From NCBI RefSeq assembly GCF_018687715.1, contig NC_056762.1:37528864-37592863 (forward strand): DNA of 64,000 nucleotides, given 5' to 3'. The notes beneath the pieces are model-generated. The model was not told the DNA's origin. It saw nothing but the letters and a program-made list of their open reading frames with translations, and ran no database searches. This document shows positions 48,401 to 59,022 of this stretch, one piece after another. A program made the translations under genes and the position numbers. Each line of letters begins with the position of its first letter. Position 1 is the first letter of the stretch. This DNA comes from Carya illinoinensis. Its lineage: Eukaryota > Streptophyta > Magnoliopsida > Fagales > Juglandaceae.

Positions 48401-49808
48401 TGTGTTTCACTGCCTGTCGTCTTATGCTATCAACCTGTGACAAGAAAAGATGTTGGTCCAGTGTGCCTAATGCACCTCCGATACCTATAGTTAGAAATAT
48501 AGATGTGGTGCTCTTTAACAAGAGATCTAAAGAAACAATTACCTTGGATTATCAGTGCTAGCTCCTTATATAGACGTGAATTCTTACTGATAAGGACAGT
48601 TTAATCATTTCCCTTAATCTTGAGGCTTCATTATCGAGTTCCTGAGATTTGAGTGAAGAATGAAGGAGTTACCAATTACCATTACTAGGTGAATGACTCA
48701 CTATTTCCTTAAAAGGGAGGACATTTCTAGCCATCAACAATGGTTACGTATTAATCATGTTAGGTGGCATGATTGCCTGGCAGCAAGTGTACAATATCCC
48801 CGTAATCTTTGGATTTGGGTTTGGGTTTGATGTTAGCGGATTTGGATAAAAATGGATGACTCGTTAAGGTACGATTCATAAATAAATGGATCAACCTGTT
48901 TAACACGAAATCAACATATGTTGACCCGTTTAGAATTTATTTCAAAATTAAAATTATATTATTGTTAAGTTGTAATATTGATATTTCTCAGTATGCTTAT
49001 ATTTTTATTGTTGAGATTATAATTTTAGATCTATGCTCATATTTGTTATTGTATAGTTTATAATATTGGTTCACTTATATGTTAAAATTTGAAAAATATT
49101 GATATATATATTTTAAGATATTGTGGTTATTAATAAATATAGATTTTAATTTTTATGTAAAATTATGTTAATCAGGTTAAATAAATTATGTGTTTTAGTT
49201 CAACTCATTTATATGAAATAAATAGGTTTAAATAAGTTGTGTCGTGTTAACATATTTTAATCAATTATTAAACGGACCAAAACGAGTAACACGATATAAC
49301 CCTTTATCTAAATGGTCATATTAGGTTAAGATTTGGAAGTTTGACATATTTAACTTAATGAGTTAGATTTGAGATGACTTATATTATCGAATATTCATAA
49401 TTTGACACAAACACGATATTACAACATAATTTGCCACCCCCTACTAATAACATATGAATCAGACCGAGGGTGAGTTTAATTTCTTTACGAGATTCAATAA
49501 AAGTTTGTCCTAAGTTGAATTGGATGCTGAAAGTTTATGGTGGCGGGATGTCCTCTGTCATTGGTCCAGGTGTCAACCTGTCTCTCCTCTCACGCGTCAT
49601 GTCGTCCCGGCTGTCCCGTGGAACCTATAACAATGGACTACTGTCAACAGAAGCAGGGACAATCGCACGAGTGGTGGCAGATGGCACGATAACATTGGCT
49701 GGGTACCTAGGGGACAGTAAACTCTTGAATGCCACGCTGCTTCCGTCACTTTTCATTTGCATATCATCCATCGTTGCCACCTGCTTCACCTACAACTCTC
49801 TCTATTAA
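42442..49808 (+). CDS. PHT5: SPX-MFS vacuolar phosphate transporter (PHT5/VPT family)
   Basis: Ten coding exons join to 698 residues: 42442-42494, 43596-43716, 44456-44767, 44890-44994, 45153-45607, 46147-46448, 46824-47008, 47492-47682, 48043-48176 and 49570-49808 (TAA). Length equals that of Arabidopsis PHT5 proteins (about 700). Residues 1-160 form the SPX domain ([32 protein letters not shown], and the lysine-rich third helix [17 protein letters not shown]), which binds inositol pyrophosphates as the phosphate signal. Residues from about 245 onward form an MFS transporter ([49 protein letters not shown]). An acidic loop (about residues 460-490) separates its two halves. The protein moves phosphate into the vacuole. 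ATG 42442 starts the exact family N terminus. Regulation: miR827 site and P1BS upstream. No lesion is seen. Confidence 0.96.
47725..47900. mobile_element. Family-A foldback MITE, copy 4 (PHT5 intron 8)
   Basis: The left arm GCTATAACCACAAAGAGATCCCAC...AAACTCACAAGTTGACATAG mirrors the right arm CTATGTCAATTTACTTTTGTAGAATATTGGTGTGGC. Best-preserved inverted structure of the family together with the 50.9-kb copy. Confidence 0.65.
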
Positions 49809-52149
49809 TAATGGTAACTTCCTTATCAAAACATGATCATGTCTTTCAATATCCAATTTACGTACGTAAACCGTCTGTTTATAATATTTCTTTCTCTATT
49901 CCTTCGTTATTTTGCCTCATGTATCATTGCTATATATTTGTACGAAAACGAGCTCATTGATTTTTATTTTTTATTTTTGTCTACATTTGGATATTAATAA
50001 ATTATTAGTGATCCCTGCAGTGGAAGTCCATAGCTAAAGTTTGTAACTTAATTCCATATTTTTTACACGCTGTTAAACTTATATATTATGTTTTAATTGA
50101 ATATAAATTTGGGCATTAAGCACTACAAGTAAGTTTACCTCAAGGAAACTATGTTTCGTGTCGATATATATATTTGGTACTTGCCGTATGCAGTTTAAAG
50201 GTGTGTATATTAATTTGGGTTATATATATCTGTGAATAAAGATCACTGAAAATTAAAAGATTGTCATGGTCTTATAAGCTAGAAAACGAGAATATCCATG
50301 CAATTCTTTTATCATTTGCCTCTTGAAAACAAATGCAACGACGTCTTTAAGTAGAAAAAATTTATTTATCATCTATATTTTTATCATCTCATGATCTAAT
50401 ATTAGATGATAGGTTCACGAGTTAAATATAATAAATAGTCTCAAATAATCTAATACCATATCATGATATGATAAAAGAATAATAAAAATTAAAATGATGA
50501 GTAGTATTACTCTTCTACGTACCAATTAATGTTACATTTGGCGTATTATTAGTAAGTAGAATTTGTTTAATCTTTTTAATTTACTTAAAATAATTACCAT
50601 GCATAATATTATTGAATTGAGTAACTTATACCATATAGGAATTCTTTAAGAAAAAAGCACACTTTGTCACGAAAGATATCACAATATTAATGTGTGTACG
50701 TGTCATGTGTGCGCGATTATCGCTTCGATCACACTAGCCGAAGGTACGTAGGGCGGTGGGGGCTCTCTAGTTGAGGTCTGGCTCATTGAAGTTGTAATTG
50801 CCATTTCCCACACTATACGTAACACCATACCCTTTTTTTTTCTTCCTTCCCTTTAGAAGGATTAGATATATGATCAGCTACGTGCGTAAATAATGAAAGA
50901 TAGAAGACATACATCATGCCGGACTTTCTATCTATATTTAAAGAGAACTGTTATAGATACAAAGAGATTACATAAAATAAACCTACAAACTGATGTAATT
51001 TCATAGAATCCGTTAGATCTGCTTTGTAATAAAGATAATTTTACAATCTAACGTATTACATCAAATCACATCAATTTATGAGTTTATTTTTGTTTAATCC
51101 CTTAGTGGTTGAAGTATTTTAGTATTTAAAAGCCACCAAGACATGCGCATTAATTTGGTAATTAATGACGAGAGCTGGCCGGGACCAATCTTCTTTGCAA
51201 GCTAATTACATTAATAATGAAGCAGCTAGCAATATTATCTCCTCAATTATATATATGGTACATTAATTCAATTACATGCATATGATGATCACCTACCATA
51301 TATCTACTACGTAAGTACGCACATTCATTCTTTTTCAATTATTAGGGACAACTAATTAATTATTAACAGAAATGGTACTAATTAATAATTGGGATGGCTG
51401 GCTTAAACTAATGGCTGAATGAATATATTCGTGAATTTGGCTACATGATTTTTTGGTTATATTGGTTGCTAATTCTCTTTTTGTTGCTATAAATTGGTCG
51501 CAATTACCTATTTTTCTTGTAATGTTAATTAGATGCATGTACATGCATATGCATATATGGGTCATAATTGTTAGCTAGCTAGATAGGGTACTACATTTTT
51601 CCGCATGCATGGTTTCTCAATAATTTTCCATCACCGGCACATGAATTCTACAACTTAATTATACTGATAACTCTCATTAATGTTTCCAATTCGTGAGCAA
51701 ACACATTTATGATCTAAACTAAATCATGAGGATCAGCTAGCCAATATGATCAAGAATGATCAGTAATAATAATTTTACATGATCTCCTAGATCACCTCTT
51801 TAATTGATCTTTGACGGTATCACTTCGATCTATTATTGGGCCAAAACATGGGCGAGCAGCCAGGGGCGGGGTGGGTGCGATAATTAATTCTGGGTGTCAC
51901 ATTTTCCGCGTTTCTTGAATCTTTCCGTGCCTTTGCCAACACATTATTTAACTTTGTAAGCCTGTTTCGCCGATTCGACCAAGACATCTTTGTACCTGCG
52001 TATCTCATCGCCGTCGAGATCGTGGGTCTTTCAATCAACTATATAGGCTAGGGAAGAAGCTTTTGGTTTTGATATGTATACAAATCTACACGGTTATTCG
52101 AGGACTTTCTTTCCTGACTACTGAGGATCGACCTTTCTAAAGTGAGATC
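49809..52149. other. Spacer between PHT5 and HOTHEAD
   Basis: The first 200-300 bp should be PHT5 3' UTR. A family-A foldback lies at 50942-51115. The last part is the HOTHEAD promoter and leader; the segment at 51810-52040 is noticeably less AT-rich than its surroundings, but I recognise no coding sequence in it on either strand. Confidence 0.45.
50942..51115. mobile_element. Family-A foldback MITE, copy 5
   Basis: ACAAAGAGATTACATAAAATAAACC at the left mirrors GAGTTTATTTTTGTTTAATCCC at the right, with GTTAGATCTGCTTTGTAATAAAG in the middle, matching the other family-A copies. Confidence 0.65.
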
Positions 52150-54933
52150 ATGGCTACGCTTGGCTGGTGGAGATTGTTTGGTGCTGCGTTTGCTGGAATT
52201 CTCTTCTTTCATGGCTTTTCTTCCTCTGAGAAAGGTACGTACAGTACCGTTAAAAGGCAGATTTAAACAATTTATACTTTTAATAAAAACACCTAATTAA
52301 GATCCAATACTAGTTAATTATATGTTTTGATCAATACATATGGGGAGTACTTAGATCATTATGAAATCAAGTTCAAATTAAGTAAACAATTCTCTTATAT
52401 TATATATATATATATATCATCGTTTTAATTAGTGTATATTAAAATATGAATATAATTATTATTTTATCAATAATTTAAGAAATATAGATATAAATCTTCA
52501 AAATATGTAACTCCTGCTTGCTTTTCCCTCAACTCTTTGCACGTACGTACAAGAAATATTTATTGAACCTGGTGGTCTCGATATATATACATTAATTGAT
52601 CAGCCGATCAAGAGTACTTTGTGTACTTTTTACCTTTCATCTTGTTTCTGATGATCTAGCTTTAACGATCATTGCTTGCTTTGTGGAAATCAATAAGGCC
52701 AAAATTATGAAAGTAATTTACAAGCAATTTCTAATAATCTATCTGGCTTTACCCACAGCTCCAAACTACACCTTCATGCACAATGCAACCTCAGCCCCAC
52801 CGACATCCTATTACGACTACATTATTGTTGGCGGAGGTACCGCTGGCTGCCCCTTAGCCGCAACTCTATCCCAGAACTACAGCGTTTTACTCCTCGAACG
52901 TGGTGGCTCACCTTATGGCAACCCTAACATCACCAACTTAGCCGCCTTTGGTGCCGCGCTTTCTGACCTCTCCCCAACCTCTCCCTCCCAACGCTTCATC
53001 TCCGAGGATGGGGTCATCAATGCTCGGGCCCGTGTTTTGGGTGGTGGAAGCTGCTTAAATGCAGGGTTTTACACGCGTGCCTCCCCATATTACGTCAGGT
53101 ACGTGTTATATATATATATATATAATGATCCTGTATTTTATATATTTTTCATAAACGTACGTACATTTAATAGGGAAGTGGGTTGGGAAGGGCGGCTTGT
53201 GAACGAGTCATATGAATGGGTGGAAAAAGTAGTGGCGTTCCAGCCGCCAATGCAACAGTGGCAATCGGCTGTACGGGACGGGTTGTTGGAAGCCGGGGTG
53301 ACGCCGTACAATGGATTCACGTATGACCATTTGTACGGGACTAAGGTTGGGGGAACCATATTTGATCGAGATGGGCATAGACATACCGCTGCCGACTTGC
53401 TGCAGTATGCTAATCCTAGTGGCCTTACGCTGCTTTTGCATGCCTCTGTGCATAGAATCTTGTTTAGAATTCGAGGTGCGTACGTCAATCTTTTCCATAG
53501 ATTATACCTATATATACTACTTGTTTAATATTTTGAGTCTAATTAATTCATTTTTTAGTTTTATTAAACCGACCAAATAGTGATCTTTTAAATGAAGCAG
53601 GAAGATCAAGGCCAATGGCGCATGGAGTGGTATTTACGGACTCAACAGGGGCAAAACACAGAGCATATCTTAAGAAGGGATCGAACAAAGAGATAATAGT
53701 ATCAGCAGGTGCACTGGGGAGCCCACAGCTACTGATGTTAAGTGGAGTAGGGCCTGCAGAGCAGCTTAAGGCACACAACATAACAGTAGTGTTGGACCAG
53801 CCAATGGTGGGGCAAGGGATGACAGATAATTCCATGAATGCCATCTATGTTCCCTCTCCGGCTCCGGTCGAGGTTTCTCTCATTGAAGTTGTCGGCATCA
53901 CCAATTTTGGGAGCTACATTGAAGCTGCCAGCGGCTCCAACTTTGCTGGTGGCTCTTCAAGAGACTTTGGCATGTTCTCTCCCAAGGTATATATATATAT
54001 ATATGTTCAATTAGTTAGGTGCTAGCTTTTATTAGCTTAGGCTAGATTTTAACTCTCCTTAGAATTGCTAAACCTTGCTTGACTTGTACAAAGCAATAAT
54101 TAATGCAATTGGTAGTGCTAACATTTATGAATTTATTTCGGATTAAGATCACCCATGTGTTCGATCACCATAATTTGCAGATTGGGCAGCTCTCCACAGT
54201 GCCACCAAAAGAAAGGACCCCAGAAGCCATAGCCAAAGCTGTAGAACTTATGGACAGTCTTAACCAAACAGCCTTTATGGGTGGATTCATTCTTGAAAAA
54301 ATCATGGGTCCAGTTTCCACGGGCCATTTGGAGCTCCGGACCCTCAATGTGAATGATAACCCATCTGTCACCTTTAACTACTTCAAAGATCCAATAGACT
54401 TGCAAAGATGCGTCCAAGGCATTAGCACCATCGAGAGAGTAATCGAGTCTAAGGCTTTCTCTAAGTTTACATACGATAATTTAAGTCTCCCAGACCTTCT
54501 CAACATGACGGAGAATTCCCCAGTAAACTTGTTGCCAAAACATCAAAATGCTTCAAGGTCCTTGGAACAATTTTGTAAGGATACCGTGATGACCATTTGG
54601 CATTACCATGGAGGCTGTCAACTTGGGAGGGTCGTTGATCACGATTATAAAGTTCTTGGAGTGGATGCATTGAGGGTTATTGATGGATCCACATTTAATT
54701 ACTCTCCTGGAACTAATCCTCAAGCCACTGTCATGATGCTTGGAAGGTACGTATATACGTACGTACTAGTCATTAATAATTAATTATATAATTATTTATA
54801 TATATATATAAGGCCATTAGTAATATCTATCTATATAATTAAGTAATTGTTAATAATGAGCTGTTATTTAATGTGGTGCAGGTACATGGGTTTAAGGATA
54901 TTGAGTGAGACACTTGCTGGAGATATATCATGA
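52150..54933 (+). CDS. HTH: HOTHEAD-like GMC oxidoreductase
   Basis: Six coding exons give 576 residues: 52150-52234, 52759-53098, 53174-53475, 53601-53986, 54181-54746 and 54882-54933 (TGA). Residues 1-25 are a hydrophobic signal peptide (WRLFGAAFAGILFFHGF). The FAD-binding Rossmann motif YDYIIVGGGTAGCPLAATLS follows at about residues 47-66. The GMC signatures are present: RARVLGGGSCLNAGFYTRA, SAGALGSPQLLMLSGVGPAEQL, and the catalytic region IWHYHGGCQLGRVVD (His at about 512-514) with GTNPQATVMMLGRYMG near the C terminus. HOTHEAD is thought to oxidise long-chain omega-hydroxy fatty acids for cutin and cuticle formation, and mutants show organ fusion. The enzyme is secretory. A HOTHEAD-family paralogue is possible, so the symbol is by similarity only. 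All motifs are intact. Confidence 0.92.
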
Positions 54934-56239
54934 TGATCATGACTCAAATTAGATTATCATATATAATTATTTGAATTTAGTTTAATTTTCTGAATTAATT
55001 ATATACTGATTGTACGTTCGAATTAAGTCATGATTCATGAATTTGGACTCCTTTTTACAATTATTTAATTTAGAGCAGAAAGATCATAAAAAAGCCAATA
55101 TATCCTTGAAAGAATACATATAAAACGTGCACATATATATTATGCAGAATCTATATATAATAATTAATATTGTTTGTGGTTGTACGTACAATTAATTTTA
55201 TCAGCCTCCATCAATCAATCGTTAAAATATTTCATGATCGGATCCTAGTTATTATGTATAATGATCTAAGAAGGCCGCCTGCATGGTACTGATTAGCGAA
55301 ATCTATAGTACCAGCTGTATCGATCATTGGAAATTAACCGTTAATGACTATATTATAATATATATAAAGTCAGTCATGCAAGAGCTGGCTACCAAAATAA
55401 TATACTAAGGCAAGCATAATTAATTAAAAACGATCTGAAAGATCAGAAATCTACAGAAATATATATAATATGTAATATTAATGAGTGAATATAAAGGTAC
55501 GTACTGATGATCAAGATCATGTTTAACTAGCTATATAGTATATAATTGGGTTAATTAATTCATTAGGATGATGTAAATCTTATTTACAGCTAATTAATTA
55601 ATGTTGTAGGGTCTTTACACTAGTTATGATCGAGCGATCATGTGTACGCACCATGGATTAATATATATATATATATATATATATAGTTGTGATCTCATCA
55701 TGCATGGCAAATATTGTTATTAATTAGGTTTACAGAAAACAATTAAAGAGAATATATTCTTATAAATTAGATGGGAATTGCTAATTAAGGGGTACTCATG
55801 TATGCATATTATAAATATCTTATATGTTCTCATTGCCTGATCATGATGTGCCTTCCACTTCTTAATTGTGGACATGCATGGAGATCATGATCACGACTTG
55901 CTTGACCTTACTTAATTTGGTGCATGCAATGATCTAATCCATCCATGATTTATACAGAAGCGAAGACAAAAGTAAAACCTGGTCACTAATTAATTAATAA
56001 GAGTTTCGCAACCCTAAAAAATGGGAAAACGCTATAAATTCAAGTGCAACGCGATCTTATAAGGTCCAAATTAGGAGTACATGACTACAATTAATTAATA
56101 CTTCTTGATCTGGAGATAATTCATTAACTAATTAAAGGGACTTAATTATTAAAACTTTCTGGATTTTCCAAATTAATAATCAGAACCAATCAATTAAATA
56201 CCATAAAGCATATCAAAATGCGGAGAAGAATATGACACA
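54934..56239. other. Spacer between HOTHEAD and MIR399
   Basis: HOTHEAD 3' UTR followed by AT-rich sequence with several TATATA runs (longest at about 55662-55684). No exon, P1BS or small-RNA hairpin was recognised before 56240. Confidence 0.45.
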
Positions 56240-56247
56240 GGATATAC
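56240..56247 (+). promoter_or_regulatory. P1BS site GGATATAC upstream of MIR399
   Basis: Fits the PHR1 consensus GNATATNC. It lies about 540 bp upstream of the hairpin, in the range where P1BS sites are found in known MIR399 promoters. Confidence 0.55.
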
Positions 56248-56584
56248 CTCTAGGCCCACTATTTTCTTCAATTGTCTCCCCAAGATGGATAGAGAGAGAA
56301 CGAGATAAAGAAACACGAAAGATCCAGGCATCGAGTGTTGTTGTCCATGCATGGCATCTCCCTCTTGATATTTCTTTTTTTCCCTTCCTCCATTACCTCA
56401 TGATGAGGGTGGTGAAAGAAACGTTCAGGGGTCGAAACAAAGCAGATCGAATCCATCCCAGATTAACATTCGTCAGGAAGCTTCTTCTTCTTCTTTTTTT
56501 CTTCTTTCTTTTTTCTGATAAAGGCAACCATATATATATGCATGGAATTATGCTTAGATATTAAGCAGGCACCAATTAAAGCTA

Positions 56585-56603
56585 GGATATCCATGGCATA
56601 TGC
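56585..56603 (+). promoter_or_regulatory. Twin P1BS sites GGATATCC and GCATATGC
   Basis: GGATATCC (56585-56592) and GCATATGC (56596-56603) both match GNATATNC, both are perfect palindromes, and they are 11 bp apart start to start, about one helical turn. They lie about 110 bp upstream of the likely TATA box. PHR1 binds such sites as a dimer. This is the arrangement expected for a strongly phosphate-starvation-induced promoter. Confidence 0.75.
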
Positions 56604-56692
56604 TATACTGATTCTCCAACTGCTTCATTATCCACTACCATTAGACGAGCCTATACATATAGCTTTCGAGGCAGGCAATATCCCTCAACACA

Positions 56693-56705
56693 CACATATA
56701 TATAA
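56693..56705 (+). promoter_or_regulatory. Probable TATA box of MIR399
   Basis: The run CATATATATAAAT ends about 80 bp before the hairpin. A transcription start about 30 bp downstream would leave a short leader before the stem, as in other plant MIR genes. Confidence 0.5.
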
Positions 56706-56769
56706 ATTAGATGGAGCTGGTTCTAACTCATGTCAAGCCACTCTAGACGATTAAGATGATGATGATGAG

Positions 56770-56930
56770 TGAGCGAACTAGCTGCAGGGCTTCTCTCTTT
56801 TGGCAGTGCATCGATATTCATGGCTTGGCTTTGTGTGTGTATATATATATATATATATATTCTAGCTAGCTAGTTTTCTAATGACCCGCCAAAGGAGAGT
56901 TGCCCTTCAACTGCTTCAGCTTAATGTAAT
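56770..56930 (+). ncRNA. MIR399: MIR399 precursor (phosphate-starvation microRNA)
   Basis: The mature strand lies on the 3' arm at 56887-56907 and contains GCCAAAGGAGAGTTGCCC, identical to the miR399b/c core; it starts with C, as several plant miR399 members do, and ends CTT. The 5' arm at 56787-56807 carries the star strand (GGGC...CTCTCTTTTGGCAGT), and the two arms pair over about 21 bp with a small AA/TT mismatch and G-U or single mismatches. The loop of about 80 bp includes a TA microsatellite. In plants miR399 cleaves the PHO2 (UBC24) transcript during phosphate starvation and also moves from shoot to root. The promoter carries three P1BS motifs. Neighbours: HOTHEAD 1.8 kb upstream, PHT5 about 7 kb upstream. 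Position and sequence leave little doubt; expression is not shown. Confidence 0.94.
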
Positions 56931-59020
56931 AATTTCAAACGCCAAAGATCGTGCTTAATGCATGCAAGATCATCAGGTATATATAATATTATTGATATCT
57001 TAATTCACATGCAATACATAACGCATGCACGTTTGGATCAAATTGTTCTCTTATTAATATCTGTACTTACGAACTTATTAATTTATTTTCATCCCATGAC
57101 TCACGCCATATTAATGTGCGATGATCGATCATAAAGGCCATGTGTGTGTGTGTGTGTATATATATACATATATAAATCGGAGTAAAAATAAAGCTAGCTA
57201 GGTACTCATACGTTTTTTTCGTTAATGTGTAATTTAAATAATATCGTTACATGATGATCATCATCAGTTTGAGAACTTCTTAATTCGAGCTGCAAGAAGT
57301 ACGTCTGACCAGCTATGCTATATAATTCACCCGCAACATTATTATTATTATTATTATGAGTACCTTTTGTGCCCTGACTTTCATGGAAGATCGGGCTTAA
57401 AAAATTGCAGATGTTATAGAAATTAGTTAATGTTCTTTAATTAATTATTTATATATATATATATGGCAGGGTACAGTCATATATAGTGGGATGGAAATTT
57501 GTTATTAGGATGACTAATACATGGAATGATGGCATAAATAGGGAACGACCAATATATTTTATGGATTAATTGAGTACTGCAGGTTGTTTATGTGCAATCA
57601 CTGATTCTAGTAGGTGGTTTTGAATTAAGGGACCCTTGTATTAAAATATTTATATTCTATTAACCTATTAAACTAAAAAAAGTGATACAGCTATAGAGAT
57701 ATTTCATAAAATTAAATTTACAAATTAACGTAACTTCATCTGATATGTTAGATTTATTTTACAATAAAAATAACGTTATATTCTGACACACTACATAAAA
57801 TCGCTCTTTTTATAAATTTATTTTTATATACTCTTGCTAAAACATTTATCTCAGACGAAATATTTAAGTGTATTGACCACTTACATGCAATACATTTAAG
57901 TGTATTGGCCAAAATGGCATTTCTCTCCCAAAACAGCAGCCCCATTTCTTAATATTGTTCTTGGCTCTTTTCTTGGGTCTCTGTGAGAGTTTTATCCCTT
58001 TCATTGCAAGGATATCATCTGAGTGTTGCCGAGATCTATGGCCCAGCTTCCTGCTCTGAGTGTGCTTGATTAGTAGAATCAAGATGATCGCAGGATCTAT
58101 TTAATTAATTGGCTTCTCGTTCTCATCTTTTGCTGACCCAGAACAAGGCCGATTTATCTTTCTATCAAGTTTCTCTGGAGGAGGAGATCGTTTTCCTACC
58201 ATAGATCTCGGCCACCGCTGCTACCGTTTCAAAAATATATAGATTTTTGAAAGAAAATAACTCACTTTGATTTTTCTATTGAAACCCTAACCCAAAAACC
58301 TCTTCCCCACATTCTCCTATGCTTCTGTAATCTTGCACAGAACTTCTCAAACTCAAAACCCTTGATATCAACTTCTTCTCCATCACCTAATCATGCTCAT
58401 AGCTTTCTGTAAAGTGATGAAGATGAAATATTGAGAACGTGGTTTAACTTTTTCTGTGAGTTTGACATCTTAAGAAAGGTGAGGAAACTGAAATGTTGAT
58501 TTTTTTTTTTTAAATCAAATGATGGTTTTCAACTTCTTGAAATTTAGCTTCCTGAGTGGAATTATATTAAACTGATGGTTTTCAACTTCTTTGCAACGGG
58601 GGAGAGACAGCATCGGATGAGATGGGTTTCTGAAATTGAGAGAGAGAAAGGGAGAAGCAGCAGCGGAGAGGAAATGAAAGGGGTTTGCCCTTTGAACCGT
58701 GACATAGCTTTAGACCGGGTTTATTACGTTGGGTGTACGGTGTAGGAAAGACCGGCTGCTGAATAGAGTTTTCCTAACATGGAAATATCTCAATTTATTG
58801 GACAAGGCTGGCCTGGGCTGGGCCATGACAACTTGGAGTGATTTGTCGGCCGACAACAAGGCCCGAACCTCGGAGTTGGATAAAGCTGGAAATTCCGTGG
58901 GGTTAGACCGAAGATTACTATTGTGAGAGGCACTGAGAGCCACATTCTTAAAGGAGCAACGTTAGATACAACAAATCAAACACGTTAATATAAAAAGAAA
59001 AGGTCAGAAAAATTTTAAAA
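56931..59020. other. Spacer with microsatellites and an unexplained transcription-like block
   Basis: GT/TA microsatellites occur near 57141-57170, and a family-A foldback at 57678-57855. The block 57890-58960 is CT-rich, then GA-rich, and contains a telo-box-like AACCCTAACCC near 58284 and a 19-bp direct repeat TGATGGTTTTCAACTTCTT (58522 and 58574). It looks like a promoter and leader, or the inside of a transposon, but no long exon follows. I cannot assign it. Confidence 0.35.
57678..57855. mobile_element. Family-A foldback MITE, copy 6
   Basis: TACAGCTATAGAGATATTTCATAAA at the left mirrors TTTATTTTTATATACTCTTGC at the right. The middle reads TGTTAGATTTATTTTACAATAAAAATAACG, as in the other copies. 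Confidence 0.55.
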
Positions 59021-59022
59021 AT

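Noticed and set aside
51820..52038. Minus-strand frame of 72 codons upstream of HOTHEAD
   Set aside because: Basic, unrecognised peptide overlapping the likely HOTHEAD promoter and leader; no conserved motif or partner exon.
53138..53844. Several minus-strand frames over HOTHEAD exons
   Set aside because: They are antisense shadows of a GMC oxidoreductase with intact motifs on the + strand.
56232..56564. Plus-strand frame of 110 codons
   Set aside because: It covers the MIR399 promoter, ends in a pyrimidine-run hydrophobic peptide and has no family features.
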